The notes beneath the pieces were generated by a model, which saw only the letters and a program-made list of their open reading frames with translations, did not search any database and had not been told where the DNA came from. Positions 46,521-57,250 of a stretch of DNA of 64,000 bases are shown here, one piece after another; positions within the stretch are counted from its first letter, which is position 1, and the number at the start of each line of letters is the position of its first letter. Made by a program: the position numbers and the translations under genes. Where the stretch lies: positions 166,806,130 to 166,870,129 of the forward strand of contig NC_133122.1 in assembly GCF_033568475.1 (NCBI RefSeq). Direction: 5' to 3'. The DNA is from Henckelia pumila (taxonomy: Eukaryota; Streptophyta; Magnoliopsida; Lamiales; Gesneriaceae).

Positions 46521-47481
46521 ATATTAGAAGAGGAGAACACGAGTACATTTACAAAACATGTGGCCAATAATAACAAAGGAAAGAAAAAGCTAATAGAGAT
46601 CAATGACGATAAAGCATTAGGTGATTATACAAATACAAATGATAATAGCAGATGCTCCATCAAAATCAAGGATTGTACTTGGAACTGTTAAAATCAATCT
46701 GGAGAAAGAGTGATTATAACTTTGTCATACATTAAATATGTATATGTGCTCGTTTTGTTGTGAATGTCCATCAAACTCATTGTTAGAACCTGTTTGAGTT
46801 TATACATGGCTGTCATATAATTTTCTATTTTCTAAGATATTATATAGAGTTTCATTAACAATATTGCTAATAAAATAATGCTAAAGGTACATCCAATATC
46901 GTGTACATCGATATTTTCATATATTATATCGTTAGATTTTACTATTAGATCGTAGATTTTGTATTCAACTTATATAAGATTTTGACAAATGAAAATTGTG
47001 TTGATGAATTTTTTGTGATGTAAAAATTGATATAGAAATATTAACGTACATGTAATATCACTCTTTCTAATATTATTCGTGTTCTTCATACATTACTTGA
47101 TATTATATATTTTCATCTATAAAATTCCTCGTTCATGATTTGTCACGTGTAACGCACGCACACTTCTCTAGTAATAATAAATATATGCATAGAAAGATAA
47201 AACCTAGATCTTATATACAACATTAAAATAATGTCCAAATGCAATCCTTAATTGGATAATTCTCCTTTCACCTTCAAATCGATTTGTCCAATGACAATTT
47301 ATTCACATTCGCCAAAGCTTCCTTAATATTTCACGCCAAGAGTGTGACACTTTTGTTCCAAAATTTCTTATAAGAATTGCATCTTGGGACTATCGTGCTC
47401 CTCTTTTCTTGCACATACATCCAACAACCAAAAAAAATAATAATAATAAAGAAAGAAATCAATAGGAACAAAAATTATAGA
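46521..47481 (+). other. Intergenic DNA and 5' region of the PADRE gene
   Basis: At 46527-46692 an open plus-strand frame of about 55 codons, Asn/Lys-rich with HVANNNKGKKKLIEINDDK, ends in TAA. It abuts the Tat LTR end and could be an exon or element piece cut off by that insertion. I do not recognise it. The rest (46700-47360) is AT-rich, and a TATA-like CTTATAAGAA lies at 47367-47376, about 110 bp before the PADRE start codon. Confidence 0.4.
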
Positions 47482-48330
47482 ATGGGAGTTTCAACAAGAG
47501 AAAAGGATGTCCTAAAGGTGGTGCACCCTGGCCGGCACGTCGAGTTTTTCAGGGAACCCATCACAGCCGGAGAGATCATGAGTATGTACCCCAGACACTG
47601 TCTTGCTAGGCCTGATTTCTTTGAGTTTCCATGGATTGTTGTCCACCCAGAATCAGTTCTTTTTCCTGGGAAAGTGTTTTATCTAGTACCTTATCGCACC
47701 ATTTACAAGCTTTTGAATGCTAAAATGGAGTATCAGCAAGAATCCGATGATCTTGACTCCAAACGCAACGGGTATTCGAAATCATATCACCCCAACAACT
47801 TGAATCCTTATACCAAGCAAAAGTCACCTACAAAGTCACTGGCAGGTAGTACTCCAAAGCGCCGACAGCAACACAGAAACAGTGAAACACAGTATCATGA
47901 TACTTTTAATGATAAAGAACTCTATGTGTACATGCCGGAGCAAAACCCCGACACAGCAGAATGTTTTGATAAATCCTCATTTTACAACTCATGGAACAAG
48001 ATGAGAAGAAATCTACACCAACCATTGGAAAGTGATAATCATTTTAACTATGTAATAGATTCACCTTTTAATATTGGGATATCAGGTTTTGGCATGACCG
48101 ATCATTTGAACCCTGAGCATGCTGAGACACTTAAGTCCTGCTTAAAGAAACATGACTGTTCCAGGAAGAAACTCAAATTCAAGGTCAGCTTTGCTTCTCC
48201 AGTTGTTGATCTTGTTAAGCGGGGAGATTCGCCATCGAGTTTTGAGCAGGATGCTAGGGTTATACAAATACAGCGTAACACTACTTCAGGTTCGAAGAAA
48301 TGTTGGCAATCATCACATGTTTGCTATTAG
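47482..48330 (+). CDS. PADRE (DUF4228) domain protein
   Basis: 282 residues in one exon. The start is the ATG of MGVSTREKD. An upstream in-frame extension has no ATG and is low-complexity. Residues about 8-75 form the PADRE/DUF4228 domain: VVHPGRHVEFFREPITAGEI, a CLARPDFFEFPWIVV block and FYLVPYRTIYKLL. This domain defines a plant-specific family whose members often respond to pathogens, abscisic acid and abiotic stress. Biochemical function is not known. The remaining two thirds is hydrophilic and probably disordered, with Lys/Arg/Ser-rich stretches (SPTKSLAG..PKRRQQHR) and a short conserved-looking KKLKFKVSFASPVVDL near the C-terminus. No signal peptide or membrane segment. A neighbour in convergent orientation is the NPH3-family gene. 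A possible poly(A) signal AATAAA is near 48744. Confidence 0.9.
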   Translation: MGVSTREKDVLKVVHPGRHVEFFREPITAGEIMSMYPRHCLARPDFFEFPWIVVHPESVLFPGKVFYLVPYRTIYKLLNAKMEYQQESDDLDSKRNGYSKSYHPNNLNPYTKQKSPTKSLAGSTPKRRQQHRNSETQYHDTFNDKELYVYMPEQNPDTAECFDKSSFYNSWNKMRRNLHQPLESDNHFNYVIDSPFNIGISGFGMTDHLNPEHAETLKSCLKKHDCSRKKLKFKVSFASPVVDLVKRGDSPSSFEQDARVIQIQRNTTSGSKKCWQSSHVCY

Positions 48331-49150
48331 AATAGTGTACGTGTTTGTATTCTTTTTTCCTTTTTCCAATGACTGTCTAGGAAATAGACGAGCACACGCC
48401 AACTCATGATCAGCCATTTAACAGTAAAGTGTACTGAAAGCCGTTGGATTTTGTGAAAACCAACTGAGACAAACAGATCTAATGGTAATCAATGCACACG
48501 ATCTAGTGTATTACAGAGTTCTGTGCGGATGTTGAACTCCACTTTGAGTTTTTGGACTAGAGTGTTTTGGGATGCCTTAAACACTAAATTGGGGGAATTT
48601 ACTAACAAGGGTAGAAGTTTGATATTTAGACGACACAGAGATAAAAACACAGACCTTTGTAATAAGCAAGAAATTTATTGCGCCACCATATTGCTTGCAC
48701 TCATTAAATGATTTAAGAGTTTCGTGTAACATGCTCAAGAGAAAAATAAAGTAACTTGTGAAATTGGACGAGTAGAACTACAGAATGGCCAAAATAGGGA
48801 GGAAAAAAGAAAGAAAAAGACACAGAACAAGACATCTATTTGAATAGTATATTCATGTCCAGCAAGAAACAATAGATTATAAGAACAAACAATGCCTGAA
48901 GGTGCAAGTCGATGCTCTTTTCTTTTTCTTTTTTTTTCCCCACACTTCAGCTTCTTGGTCTTGAATCTTTGTAGGTTAAAAATATCTCAACAAAATATAT
49001 ACATATACCAACTGCAAGAGAAAAATAAGTACACGGCAAAGAACATGCTTACAATTTACTCATAAGAGTACTCAAGATCGTAAAACACTGAAATACCTAT
49101 AAATAATGTTTCTCATGCTCTTCCCATAGGTTAAGACTCAGTTTTCGTGA
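48331..49150. other. Convergent 3' intergenic spacer
   Basis: 820 bp shared by the 3' ends of the PADRE gene (plus) and the NPH3-family gene (minus). No frame, element or RNA recognised. Confidence 0.6.
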
Positions 49151-52100
49151 CTACTTTGAGGGAGAGCTTGATTCCCTCGAAGAACCATGTGCAAAAATAT
49201 TCAGTTTATTGATCTTCTTGGAAAAGGAATTCATGAATTTTTGAGAACTCGATCTTTCCATGTTCCTCTTCATACAAACATGATCTTTCTCCAAATCATT
49301 TAATCTCATCCGCAGCCTTGCTAGCTCAAGCTTCAACTCCCGGTTTTCTCGCCTCAGAGATGCATAGTTATCTCGAGGAGACATTGCAGCGCTTAGAGCT
49401 CCGCTGCTGATCCGCCATGATTGATGCATATGTTTTGGATCATCATCTGGATGAGAACATAAAGCATTGCGTAGTCTTAATTGTTCGTAATAGAGAACCT
49501 GAACTATTGACTGGAGAGGAAGGCGCTCATTCTGTGCAGCATGCGCGCCTGCTTCTTGTGAAAGTTTCTGAAAATCAATCAATTTGCAGAGCCTTTTGCC
49601 ATCTGGATCCGGTAAACCTTGATGAGCCTGCCAATATCGATACGTATGCCATTAGAATTAAATAGTTCTACAACTACCACGCCTTGATGTTGACAAAAAA
49701 ATATAAAAATAAAGCCCAGTAACACTTTGTCCTTACTTTAAGGTACACATCAATAGCTCGATATAATCCATCGTGGAAAGTCCGAGCATGTGCTGGTAAA
49801 GTTTCTGCAACAGCTATGAACTTGTTCAGCTTGAGGTTTGCATCAGGTGCAATTTCAGCCAGGTAATTGTCCACGAGTTTAGAAACTTTGCATAACGTAG
49901 TTTGAGAAGGTGAAGGAGGGCTATCGGATTCAAATACAGAACCATCATCCATATCTTCATCACTATCATCCTCCTGCTGAGAAAAGTTAACCAATATTCT
50001 ATGAACAGTGTCAACATCAAATAACGTATCCCCAGCATGGCGGAAGGAAGGAATCAAAAGATCGTCTAGAGTAGCCAGATCTAATTGTGATCCTATACGC
50101 CTTTCAAGATCAAGTCGGCAAGAAACTGTGCAATCAAGAATCACAGCACTTCTTAGCAAACCAAAAAGAAAACTAATAGAAACAGCAAGTTTTTCAATGG
50201 GGAGGAGGCTAACAATTGTTTCAACTACTAGTCTTTCATGGTTACTTGCTCCAGGTACCAAATCAACTTTTTGTTGAGTGGATTGATTCCATAAAGTAGA
50301 ACTCTTTATTAACTCCTTTTGTGCATAATTCACCAGCGAAGCACCTATACTTTCTGGCCTAACTCCACGGCATTTCATTGCAGTAATAACCCTTTGATAC
50401 ATATCAATCCGTAGAACAGAAAGATCTTCAATCCACCAATCTCCTTCACATTTGGTTTGTTTGCTCATGTGAAGTCTCCCTGAGCTACTATACTCCAACC
50501 GAGAGAAACTAGAAGCAATTTGCTCAACACAAGCTTTGGATGCGATTGCCTCAATGCATCGGGTGACAATTTTCAGTTCATCTGCTAGCGGAAGAAGGTT
50601 TTCACATTGTTGGAGGACTTCAACACACATTTCAAGGTTCTTACATACAATGGTTTCGAGATATTCTTCTGCTCGGGAGCCAAGATTATTCTTTGAGTAC
50701 TCCTCGGTCATTTCAAGGTAATCAGAGACACAACATAACTCAGCGACATTTGCAGCTGTGATCTCAAAATTGACACCGTAACAGAACTGAGCTGCTAGTT
50801 CTATTGACATAGCACCTCCTGGAAGGCTAAGAAGCTCAATCTTGGATATGTCAGAGTCTCTGTGTTCAGCAACCAATTTTCGAATTCTTCCACTTCGTGA
50901 GACGAGAGGAAACTGCAATTAGATATTATAACATCAAGACTCTGTGTAATAAAGGATAATGAACTTTCTTTACATCTAATCAAACATGATAGATTATTTT
51001 GCAATCAAAAAATACATGTGCAGCCCACTCAAGGCGTAAAAATACATTTTCATGGAACCAAAAATGTGTCGGAACATATTACTGAAGCATATCGAAGAAA
51101 ACGGAACTGTCAGTAAAAAGATGACTTTGCGAATTCTTTAAAGAAAAATTATGCAATGCTTGTCTTTTCCGATGTTTTCAATAAAATCATTTCATTCAAG
51201 AATGTGCTGAATTCGTAATGTGATATAACTGATATAAAACTGGATATTTTAGAATTTTAAAAATATAAAATATTAGTTTAAAATATAATGCTGGGAAAAA
51301 TAATTTTAGTAGTCCATTAACTTATCTAATTTTGGGTTTTATTCCATTATATTGTCAAAGTTTGGTTTGGTACACTAGCTTTTACTTTTATGCTATTTTG
51401 GTCCAATTCTTGATGTGACATCTTACATGTCAACAGTTTTCAATTTCAAGTCAGCATTTTCCAGTTTCACGTTAGTAATTGTACCAAAAAACCGAAAACA
51501 AAAAGTAAGTGTACCATCACCGAAATTTGAAATTTAGTCGACAGAACCCCAAACTTGAATAAGTAAATAGACCAAAAAAACTATTTTCCCTATGATATAA
51601 TGTCAACTTATTTTGGGAATGGTGACGTTGGATATGAATTTTTGAATAAGAAAATGAAAAATGTTATTTCAGGAATGGAAAATAAGATGTAGAAACAAAC
51701 CTATTTTTCCCATTAATATACTTTCAATTTTGAAAACTGCTGATAAGGAGCATTACCTTATGCAATGAAAATGTACCGCCATCTACTTCGATTGTTATAT
51801 CACTTGGAACATCTCGAAACACCCTATGGAAGACATGGAACGGACATTAGAGATTATTTTGGAGTTATAGCAAAACAATTAAAAAAAAACATAGAACCCA
51901 CAACATGAAACCAAGGAATAATGATAACTGAGTCAGCATGCTTCATATTTTTGGATTAGTGAAGGCAGTGGGAGAGAATAGATAAATTAATATATCCCCT
52001 CCGGAAGAAAAAAAATAAATAAAAGAAACAAACCACTGAAAACAATTCATCATGACTTGCACCCACAAACCAAACTCTCTCGGCCTAACTCATTTATCTA

Positions 52101-53333
52101 TATGTTTTTTTTTTCTAGCAGAAATTTAAATCGAGAAAAATTCAAAATAAAAGAGAAATGATATAAAACAAATATTCTTTTAATTGGCACATGATTAGCA
52201 TCTTTTAATCTTTTGAGGTTGGATTACACACTAGTATTTTCAACTTCTTAACTTCCTGAAATAATAAAAGAAAACAATAAAGAACATGAATTAGGAAGGA
52301 GGACCAAAACAAAAGAGAAAACACAAGGGAACTCTCATCGCCATTTCATGCTGTCATGTTAACAGCCAGAGAAGTTTAGCAAGAAATGAAGGAGACCTTA
52401 GTCCTTGTTCCAACACTATCCGTGTTTTATTTCTATACATGTGCATCTATAAATTACAGAACATACATATCTAGCTTAAGATATAATTAGCACGTAAACT
52501 TGTGCTAAAACTAAAGAGATACAAGTAAATCAATGCAACCGTTCTAAAAGGATGATGAATTACTTCCATGCAAAATCACCAGCGCTGGCAAGTGAAGTTT
52601 CATATAATTTCTGGAAAGATAGTAAGATGTCGGAAATACGATGATGGAAGATATTCCTAATGTGTAAATTCACACAACGTAACATAATGATTAGAAAAGA
52701 GATAAAAAAAAATAAAAGGAAGAAGAGGATAAAAACCTAAGGACCAGTCGATCAACCTAGCACCCGGTTGACCAGAGCATGGGTTTGGTCAAGAAAATCG
52801 AATGATAAGTCAACAGGCAATGATTATTTTAAGGCCGTGAACAGAAATACCAATAGTAGACCAAATATGCAAGGTCCGATCGACCTGAGACTTTTGTTCC
52901 CATGAACAAATGCACATTTTGAATTCAAATGGTGCACCACTTCATCATGAATATTCGGGGAAGATTATTAGAAGCATCAACGTATTTTCTAAAAACTAGA
53001 AGCCCACTAAGTTTAACTTTTTAACACTGCACAACAATTTCAAACCAAATTGCGGGCTTTCATACAGCCAGTTTATCACCTGATATATTAGCAGACAGGA
53101 TAACTATCACCAACAAAATCAAGAAATAAAGTCCGAACCTTCAGAATACAATCTTTCGCAACTCCATCTTTAAAAAAAACACACACACACATATCGAGCA
53201 AAATCTATTTTTAGTTGATCACAAACACTTAAGCCTATAAGCACAGAAGGAAAATGAGGAAAACAAACCATTCAGTGCATTGTTGCCGCGCGCACTTGGC
53301 CAACGGCAGCTGCTGTTGGTGATGCCTGTCCAT
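49151..53333 (-). CDS. NPH3/RPT2-family BTB protein, four exons
   Basis: Minus-strand exons 53333-53269, 51823-51757, 50912-49737 and 49627-49151, joined by GT-AG introns of 1445, 844 and 109 bp, give 1785 nt or 594 residues with all phases consistent. The start is MDRHHQQQLPL. BTB/POZ domain from about residue 23 (FRDVPSDITIEV..GTFSLHK) to 130. NPH3 domain from GDWWIEDLSVLRID (about 203) to VQVLYYEQLRLR (about 488). A coiled coil follows (SLRRENRELKLELARLRMRL, about 525-565), and a Ser-rich tail ends SSRESSSPSK. Family members are substrate adaptors for CUL3 ubiquitin ligases and plasma-membrane signal partners, the founders acting with phototropins. The whole sequence looks closest to Arabidopsis At1g03010. 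The tail is shorter than I recall for that protein. Exon 1 codes only 21 residues plus two bases. No transposon was seen in the introns. Confidence 0.93.
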
Positions 53334-54330
53334 GGAAAACCAACAGCAGAGAGAAAAGTTGGAAACTTTCGCAAGAGAAAAGAAGAATGCGGGGTTAATG
53401 AAACAAACTGAGGAGAGAGACAGAGTGCAAGTAAGAGATAATGGCGTTGGGTCATTTTGTCGAACAGTTAATGTTCAAATCATAGAATGCAAATTGCCCG
53501 ATACAATGGGCCTCTCATGTGGGTCAGCTCTCAGATAAACTTTAATTAATCATCTTGGAAACCATTTTCTTGGCTAGATTTGTGCCCATAAAGGGGCGTA
53601 AATAAAGGAGAGGATGGTTTTGTTTTTTGTTTCTTCTATCCTCAAAGTCAAGAATAGCCATAGAAAGAAAGGAAAATTGCACTCTCCACTCAGTAACCAT
53701 AAAAGCAACAAAAAGTGGTATAAAAAAAATCTGTTTTGACAACTTGCACTTTGTCCCCCTAAATTCAATTTTCATAGTTCGACAGTTCCTCTCGCATAAG
53801 ATAATACAAATTCAATCTATATCAAACTATGATGTGAAACAAAGTTTGTAGTCCAATTGATCTCACGTGTTCGTCAATTGGCAGAAACTCAAGTTCAAGT
53901 CCTTCCTTCCTTTTAATTTAATAAATAAAACTTTTGTGATGTGATTTGTTATATCTAAAATGTCTATTTTTTTTATCGAACTAATTATTTGATTTTTTAT
54001 GTTATAGTAACATTTTATTAATATTTTTCTTTTATCATTCAATTTGAAAAATTAATAACTTTTATTTGATTTTTTTAAAAAAAAATACTTCATTTTTTAA
54101 TAAAACACATGCATCGCATATGTTTCAATCCCCTAATAATTTATAATCATGAAACACACAAATAGAAAAAGACACAGGTAAAAGCTTTCTAATGGATAAT
54201 GTGTCATTAATGTTACTTCGTTCATGATTTGCGTGCATATATTAACAAATAAATTTTATTAAAAAATAAAGAAATATTTTATTAAGACACGATATTTAAC
54301 TATTATTATCTTTTTTATTTTATAAAAATT
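53334..54330. other. Promoter/5' UTR of the NPH3-family gene, then AT-rich spacer
   Basis: The minus strand directly upstream of the start codon is CT-rich (CTTTTCTCTCTGC and CTTTCTCTTGCG, 53334-53390), like a plant pyrimidine patch in a 5' UTR. A GGCCCATTG site II-like word (minus) lies near 53500-53510. From 53850 on the DNA is very AT-rich, with nothing recognised. Confidence 0.5.
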
Positions 54331-54785
54331 CAGTCCTCCTATCATATCTTAATTTATATTTTAGATATATATCATAATATTGCATGGATATCCATAAATC
54401 TAGTTGTATTATACATTACAACTCTACATGGATGGATTCTTCCTATAAATAAGAGATCTCTAACATTTATTTAGGCAGGTTGTATTTTTTTCATAACTCT
54501 CCCAACCCTTCATCTCACATATTTCTTTTACACGTCCTTCACATATTTTATATCCTTACAATTTTTTTAGTTTTTTCTATTGAATCCTATAATGACTTGA
54601 GCGTCGGAGTGGCTTCGCCTTCGGGCAAAGTCATCTCACATGTTTTCTTTGATACACATAAATATTTTCGAATCATTCGGCTCGGTTTATTAAAGATATT
54701 GGTTTGTTGATACCGGTTCGAGGTAATTTATTTGATGTAAAATTTTTGAAGACGTCAGATTTCGTTCAATTTTCTTACATCAACA
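54330..54785 (+). repeat. Tat-like LTR or TRIM fragment
   Basis: A TATA box CCTATAAATAAGAG (54435-54448) is followed by a pyrimidine-rich leader and the words ATGACTTGAGCGTCGGAGTG (54591-54610) and CGCCTTCGGGCAAAG. These occur just inside many Tat/TRIM-type LTR transcripts. Ends not determined. It seems cut by the copia LTR at 54786. Confidence 0.45.
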
Positions 54786-55918
54786 TGGTTATGATCAAAA
54801 GAGTGTGTAGAGAGGGGTGAATATACACACGCAAAAAAAGATTATTTTGAGTACTTGTGCTGATTTAACAGCCAGTTTGAAAGTATTTTGCTTAAACCAA
54901 AATTTTGCTCTAAGAACTGATCTGATCAAACGGAAAATCTTCCTAGAAAAATCGAACTAGAAAATCTAAGGACAGATCAATAGTTAAGTGCAGTAAGTAA
55001 AGACGAGGGACACGAGATTTTTTATGAAAGTTCGAAGCTAAAATATCTACGTCTCCCCTTCTTCTGTTTTCAGAAGGATTTCAGTAGAAGAGTTTGATTT
55101 ACACAACAACTTGTACAAATTCGATCCAATCAACCCTTGAAAGGAACTCCTAGTATCAACTTCTCAAAATCGATCACAATCTGTCTGAGTTAAAGGTATG
55201 AATTCTAAGTGAAATGCGCGATCTGAATATCACAAAAGTGATCTTTAAACAATTGATCTGATATAAGCAGTGAGCATGAACTCTGTATATGAAACTTTGA
55301 TCTTCTACTTGTCTGATTGCTTGAAATTTCGCAATGAAAACTTTAAGCTTTGAATTTCGAGAGCAAAGTTGGCAACATTTTTGTTTATATCTTTGAGTAT
55401 CATTATAGACTTCCTTCTGCAACGTTTAAAAAGTAGCCGGTAGAATTTTTTTTCCCTTGTTTCATCCGACATTGAAGTAGAATATGACACGTATCCTCGT
55501 ACATTTCCAAATATAACGGAACATTTGAATCGGTATAGGGTACGGAGGCTAACGTATATATCTCCACCAACTTTTCTTGTCTTCTAATCTAACAACTTGT
55601 TGTTTTGATTTGATTTGATCTGGTGTTGTTAGTTTGACCATTTAGAAAAATTGCTGTGGGACTTTGATGTGCTGATAATTTGTTCTGATTTCAACTTTTC
55701 TTCTTATTTGTTTCTAGACGAAGTGTTTTCATGAAGTAGCTTTTGTTCTGATCTTTATGTATCTAGATCGATACATTAATTTGATATATGATTGATTTTG
55801 AGCTTACGTATTTTGTTCTTGGTTTTGTTCTGATTGATTTGCTCATTCATCAATTGATATGCTCGTCCATCAATTGATCTGCCCGTTCATCACCAAAATT
55901 ATGAAGTTATCTTTATCA
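54786..55918 (-). repeat. Copia LTR, minus orientation
   Basis: Starts TGGTTATG and ends CTTTATCA (a TG...CA pair of 1133 bp). On the minus strand TTCACCCCTCTCTA lies close to its 3' end, a pattern common at copia/Sirevirus LTR ends. On the minus strand an AAAAGGGGAAAAA polypurine tract (55920-55932) precedes it, so it is a 3' LTR. No second LTR is in the window. Confidence 0.6.
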
Positions 55919-55994
55919 ATTTTTCCCCTTTTGGTGATGTCAAAACCAGGACTGATAGATGTAGATCAAATACCATTTCATATATTTAGTTCAA

Positions 55995-56100
55995 GTAACA
56001 AAGATACAAGTTTTATCTGATCATATCTTGGCTTTCCCTTATGATGAGTAACAAAGATATAAGTTTGATCTGATCAATTCTTGGCTTTCCCTTTTGATGA
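55995..56100. repeat. 53-bp tandem duplication
   Basis: 55995-56047 and 56048-56100 are adjacent copies (GTAACAAAGATA...TTTCCCTT.TGATGA) with a handful of differences, between the polypurine tract and the broken frame of this copia piece. Confidence 0.85.
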
Positions 56101-56734
56101 GGAGGCTCGTTTTTCCCCTTTGTTGTCATCACCAACATATTGGAGAAAAATCCATGATTTCTATGAGCTGGGTACCAAAGGTAGATCTCATCTCTTGAAA
56201 CTTATGTTGCATAGACGATTGAACGCTATAGATATGATAGAGTATATCTGCATTTCCTCTGATTTGACCAGAGTGCATCTGCTGAATAGAAGTGGATAAG
56301 GCAACAATTTTCTCCAACACAGACTGTTTAAACTCAGAAAAATCATCAGAAGTTAGAGCTTTGTCCAATCAAAAGGAAGAAATAGCCTCAGATAGTTGTC
56401 CAAGTGCAGCAATGATCACATCGGGTTGCTGAGGAATTAGTGAATGAGGAACCAAGGAAGGTTCTTGCAAGATTTGAATCTTCGGATCAAATGTTGATTC
56501 ATTGATTTTCCGGATAACAACTGAAGATGGAACAAAAACCTCTTTAATAATGGCAATGTGATCTGGATAAGATAAAGATGGTGATAGAGCTGCATCCTCC
56601 ACTATAGTGTCTTCTTGATGAATTTGGGGAGGACTTGGTACCACAACTTGTGCAAGTTCATTATGAACCAAATCATCAGATAGATCATGCACATTTTGTT
56701 GGACTAAATTTAGATTGGACTGTGGGATTTTCAT
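56080..56734 (-). pseudogene. Broken retroelement frame upstream of the copia 3' LTR
   Basis: A minus-strand frame from MKIPQSNLNLVQQN runs to SSF, a TGA (56369-56371), then DKALTSDDFSEFKQSVLEKI and HKFQEMRSTFGTQLIEIMD. A one-base shift then leads to VGDDNKGEKRASSSKGK. Helical, Gln/Ser-rich, no enzyme motif. By place (before the polypurine tract and 3' LTR) it corresponds to the extra downstream frame of Sirevirus-type copia elements. It is dead by one stop and one shift. Nothing of pol is attached. Confidence 0.5.
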
Positions 56735-56759
56735 TTTTGTGAATGGAAATTGGGCAAGT

Positions 56760-57250
56760 GTATTGGTCTATCCACGTTTTCTATAAATTGTTTTTAACAA
56801 TTCATTATTATGAATGGTATCCTCCAACTTTGACCATCCATATGATGGACCTTCACTTGTCTAGCGGCCCTTCCCTTGTCTGGCTGCTGAATTCATTATT
56901 ATGAATTGTTTGGCTGCTGGATTAATTATTATGAATGGTGGCCCTTCACTTGGTCCCTTAGTGCCTATAAAAGTCTTCAGTCCTTCAGAGAAAAAAAATA
57001 GAAATATCTGCATTAAATCTTTTCTTTGCTTCTATGCATTTGTTGGCTTCTGGCTTCTGCTACTTAGATTCGTGTACCTCTCTTGAGCTTCTGCTATTTC
57101 TTATGCATGCTTTTGCTCCTGCTACTCTAGTTATGTGCTTGTTATTCTTTCTCGTTCCTGAGTTCTTGACGTTCCTACTAGTGCTCAGTTTTTGAGTTTC
57201 TTTGTGATAACTTGAGGTACATAATCAGTTCGCCAGTGTAGTACCTTTTT
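56760..57250 (+). other. LTR-like segment with TATA box, family unknown
   Basis: Three imperfect repeats around ATTATTATGAATGGT (56800-56940), a TATA box CCTATAAAAGTC (56963-56974) and a T/C-rich leader, all in plus orientation, cut at 57251 by the Tekay LTR. It looks like U3-R of an LTR but no ends were found. Confidence 0.35.

Noticed and set aside
47377..47481. Longer N-terminus of the PADRE protein from 47377
   Set aside because: It would start at a TTG, is low-complexity, and precedes the first ATG (47482) that directly leads into the conserved domain.
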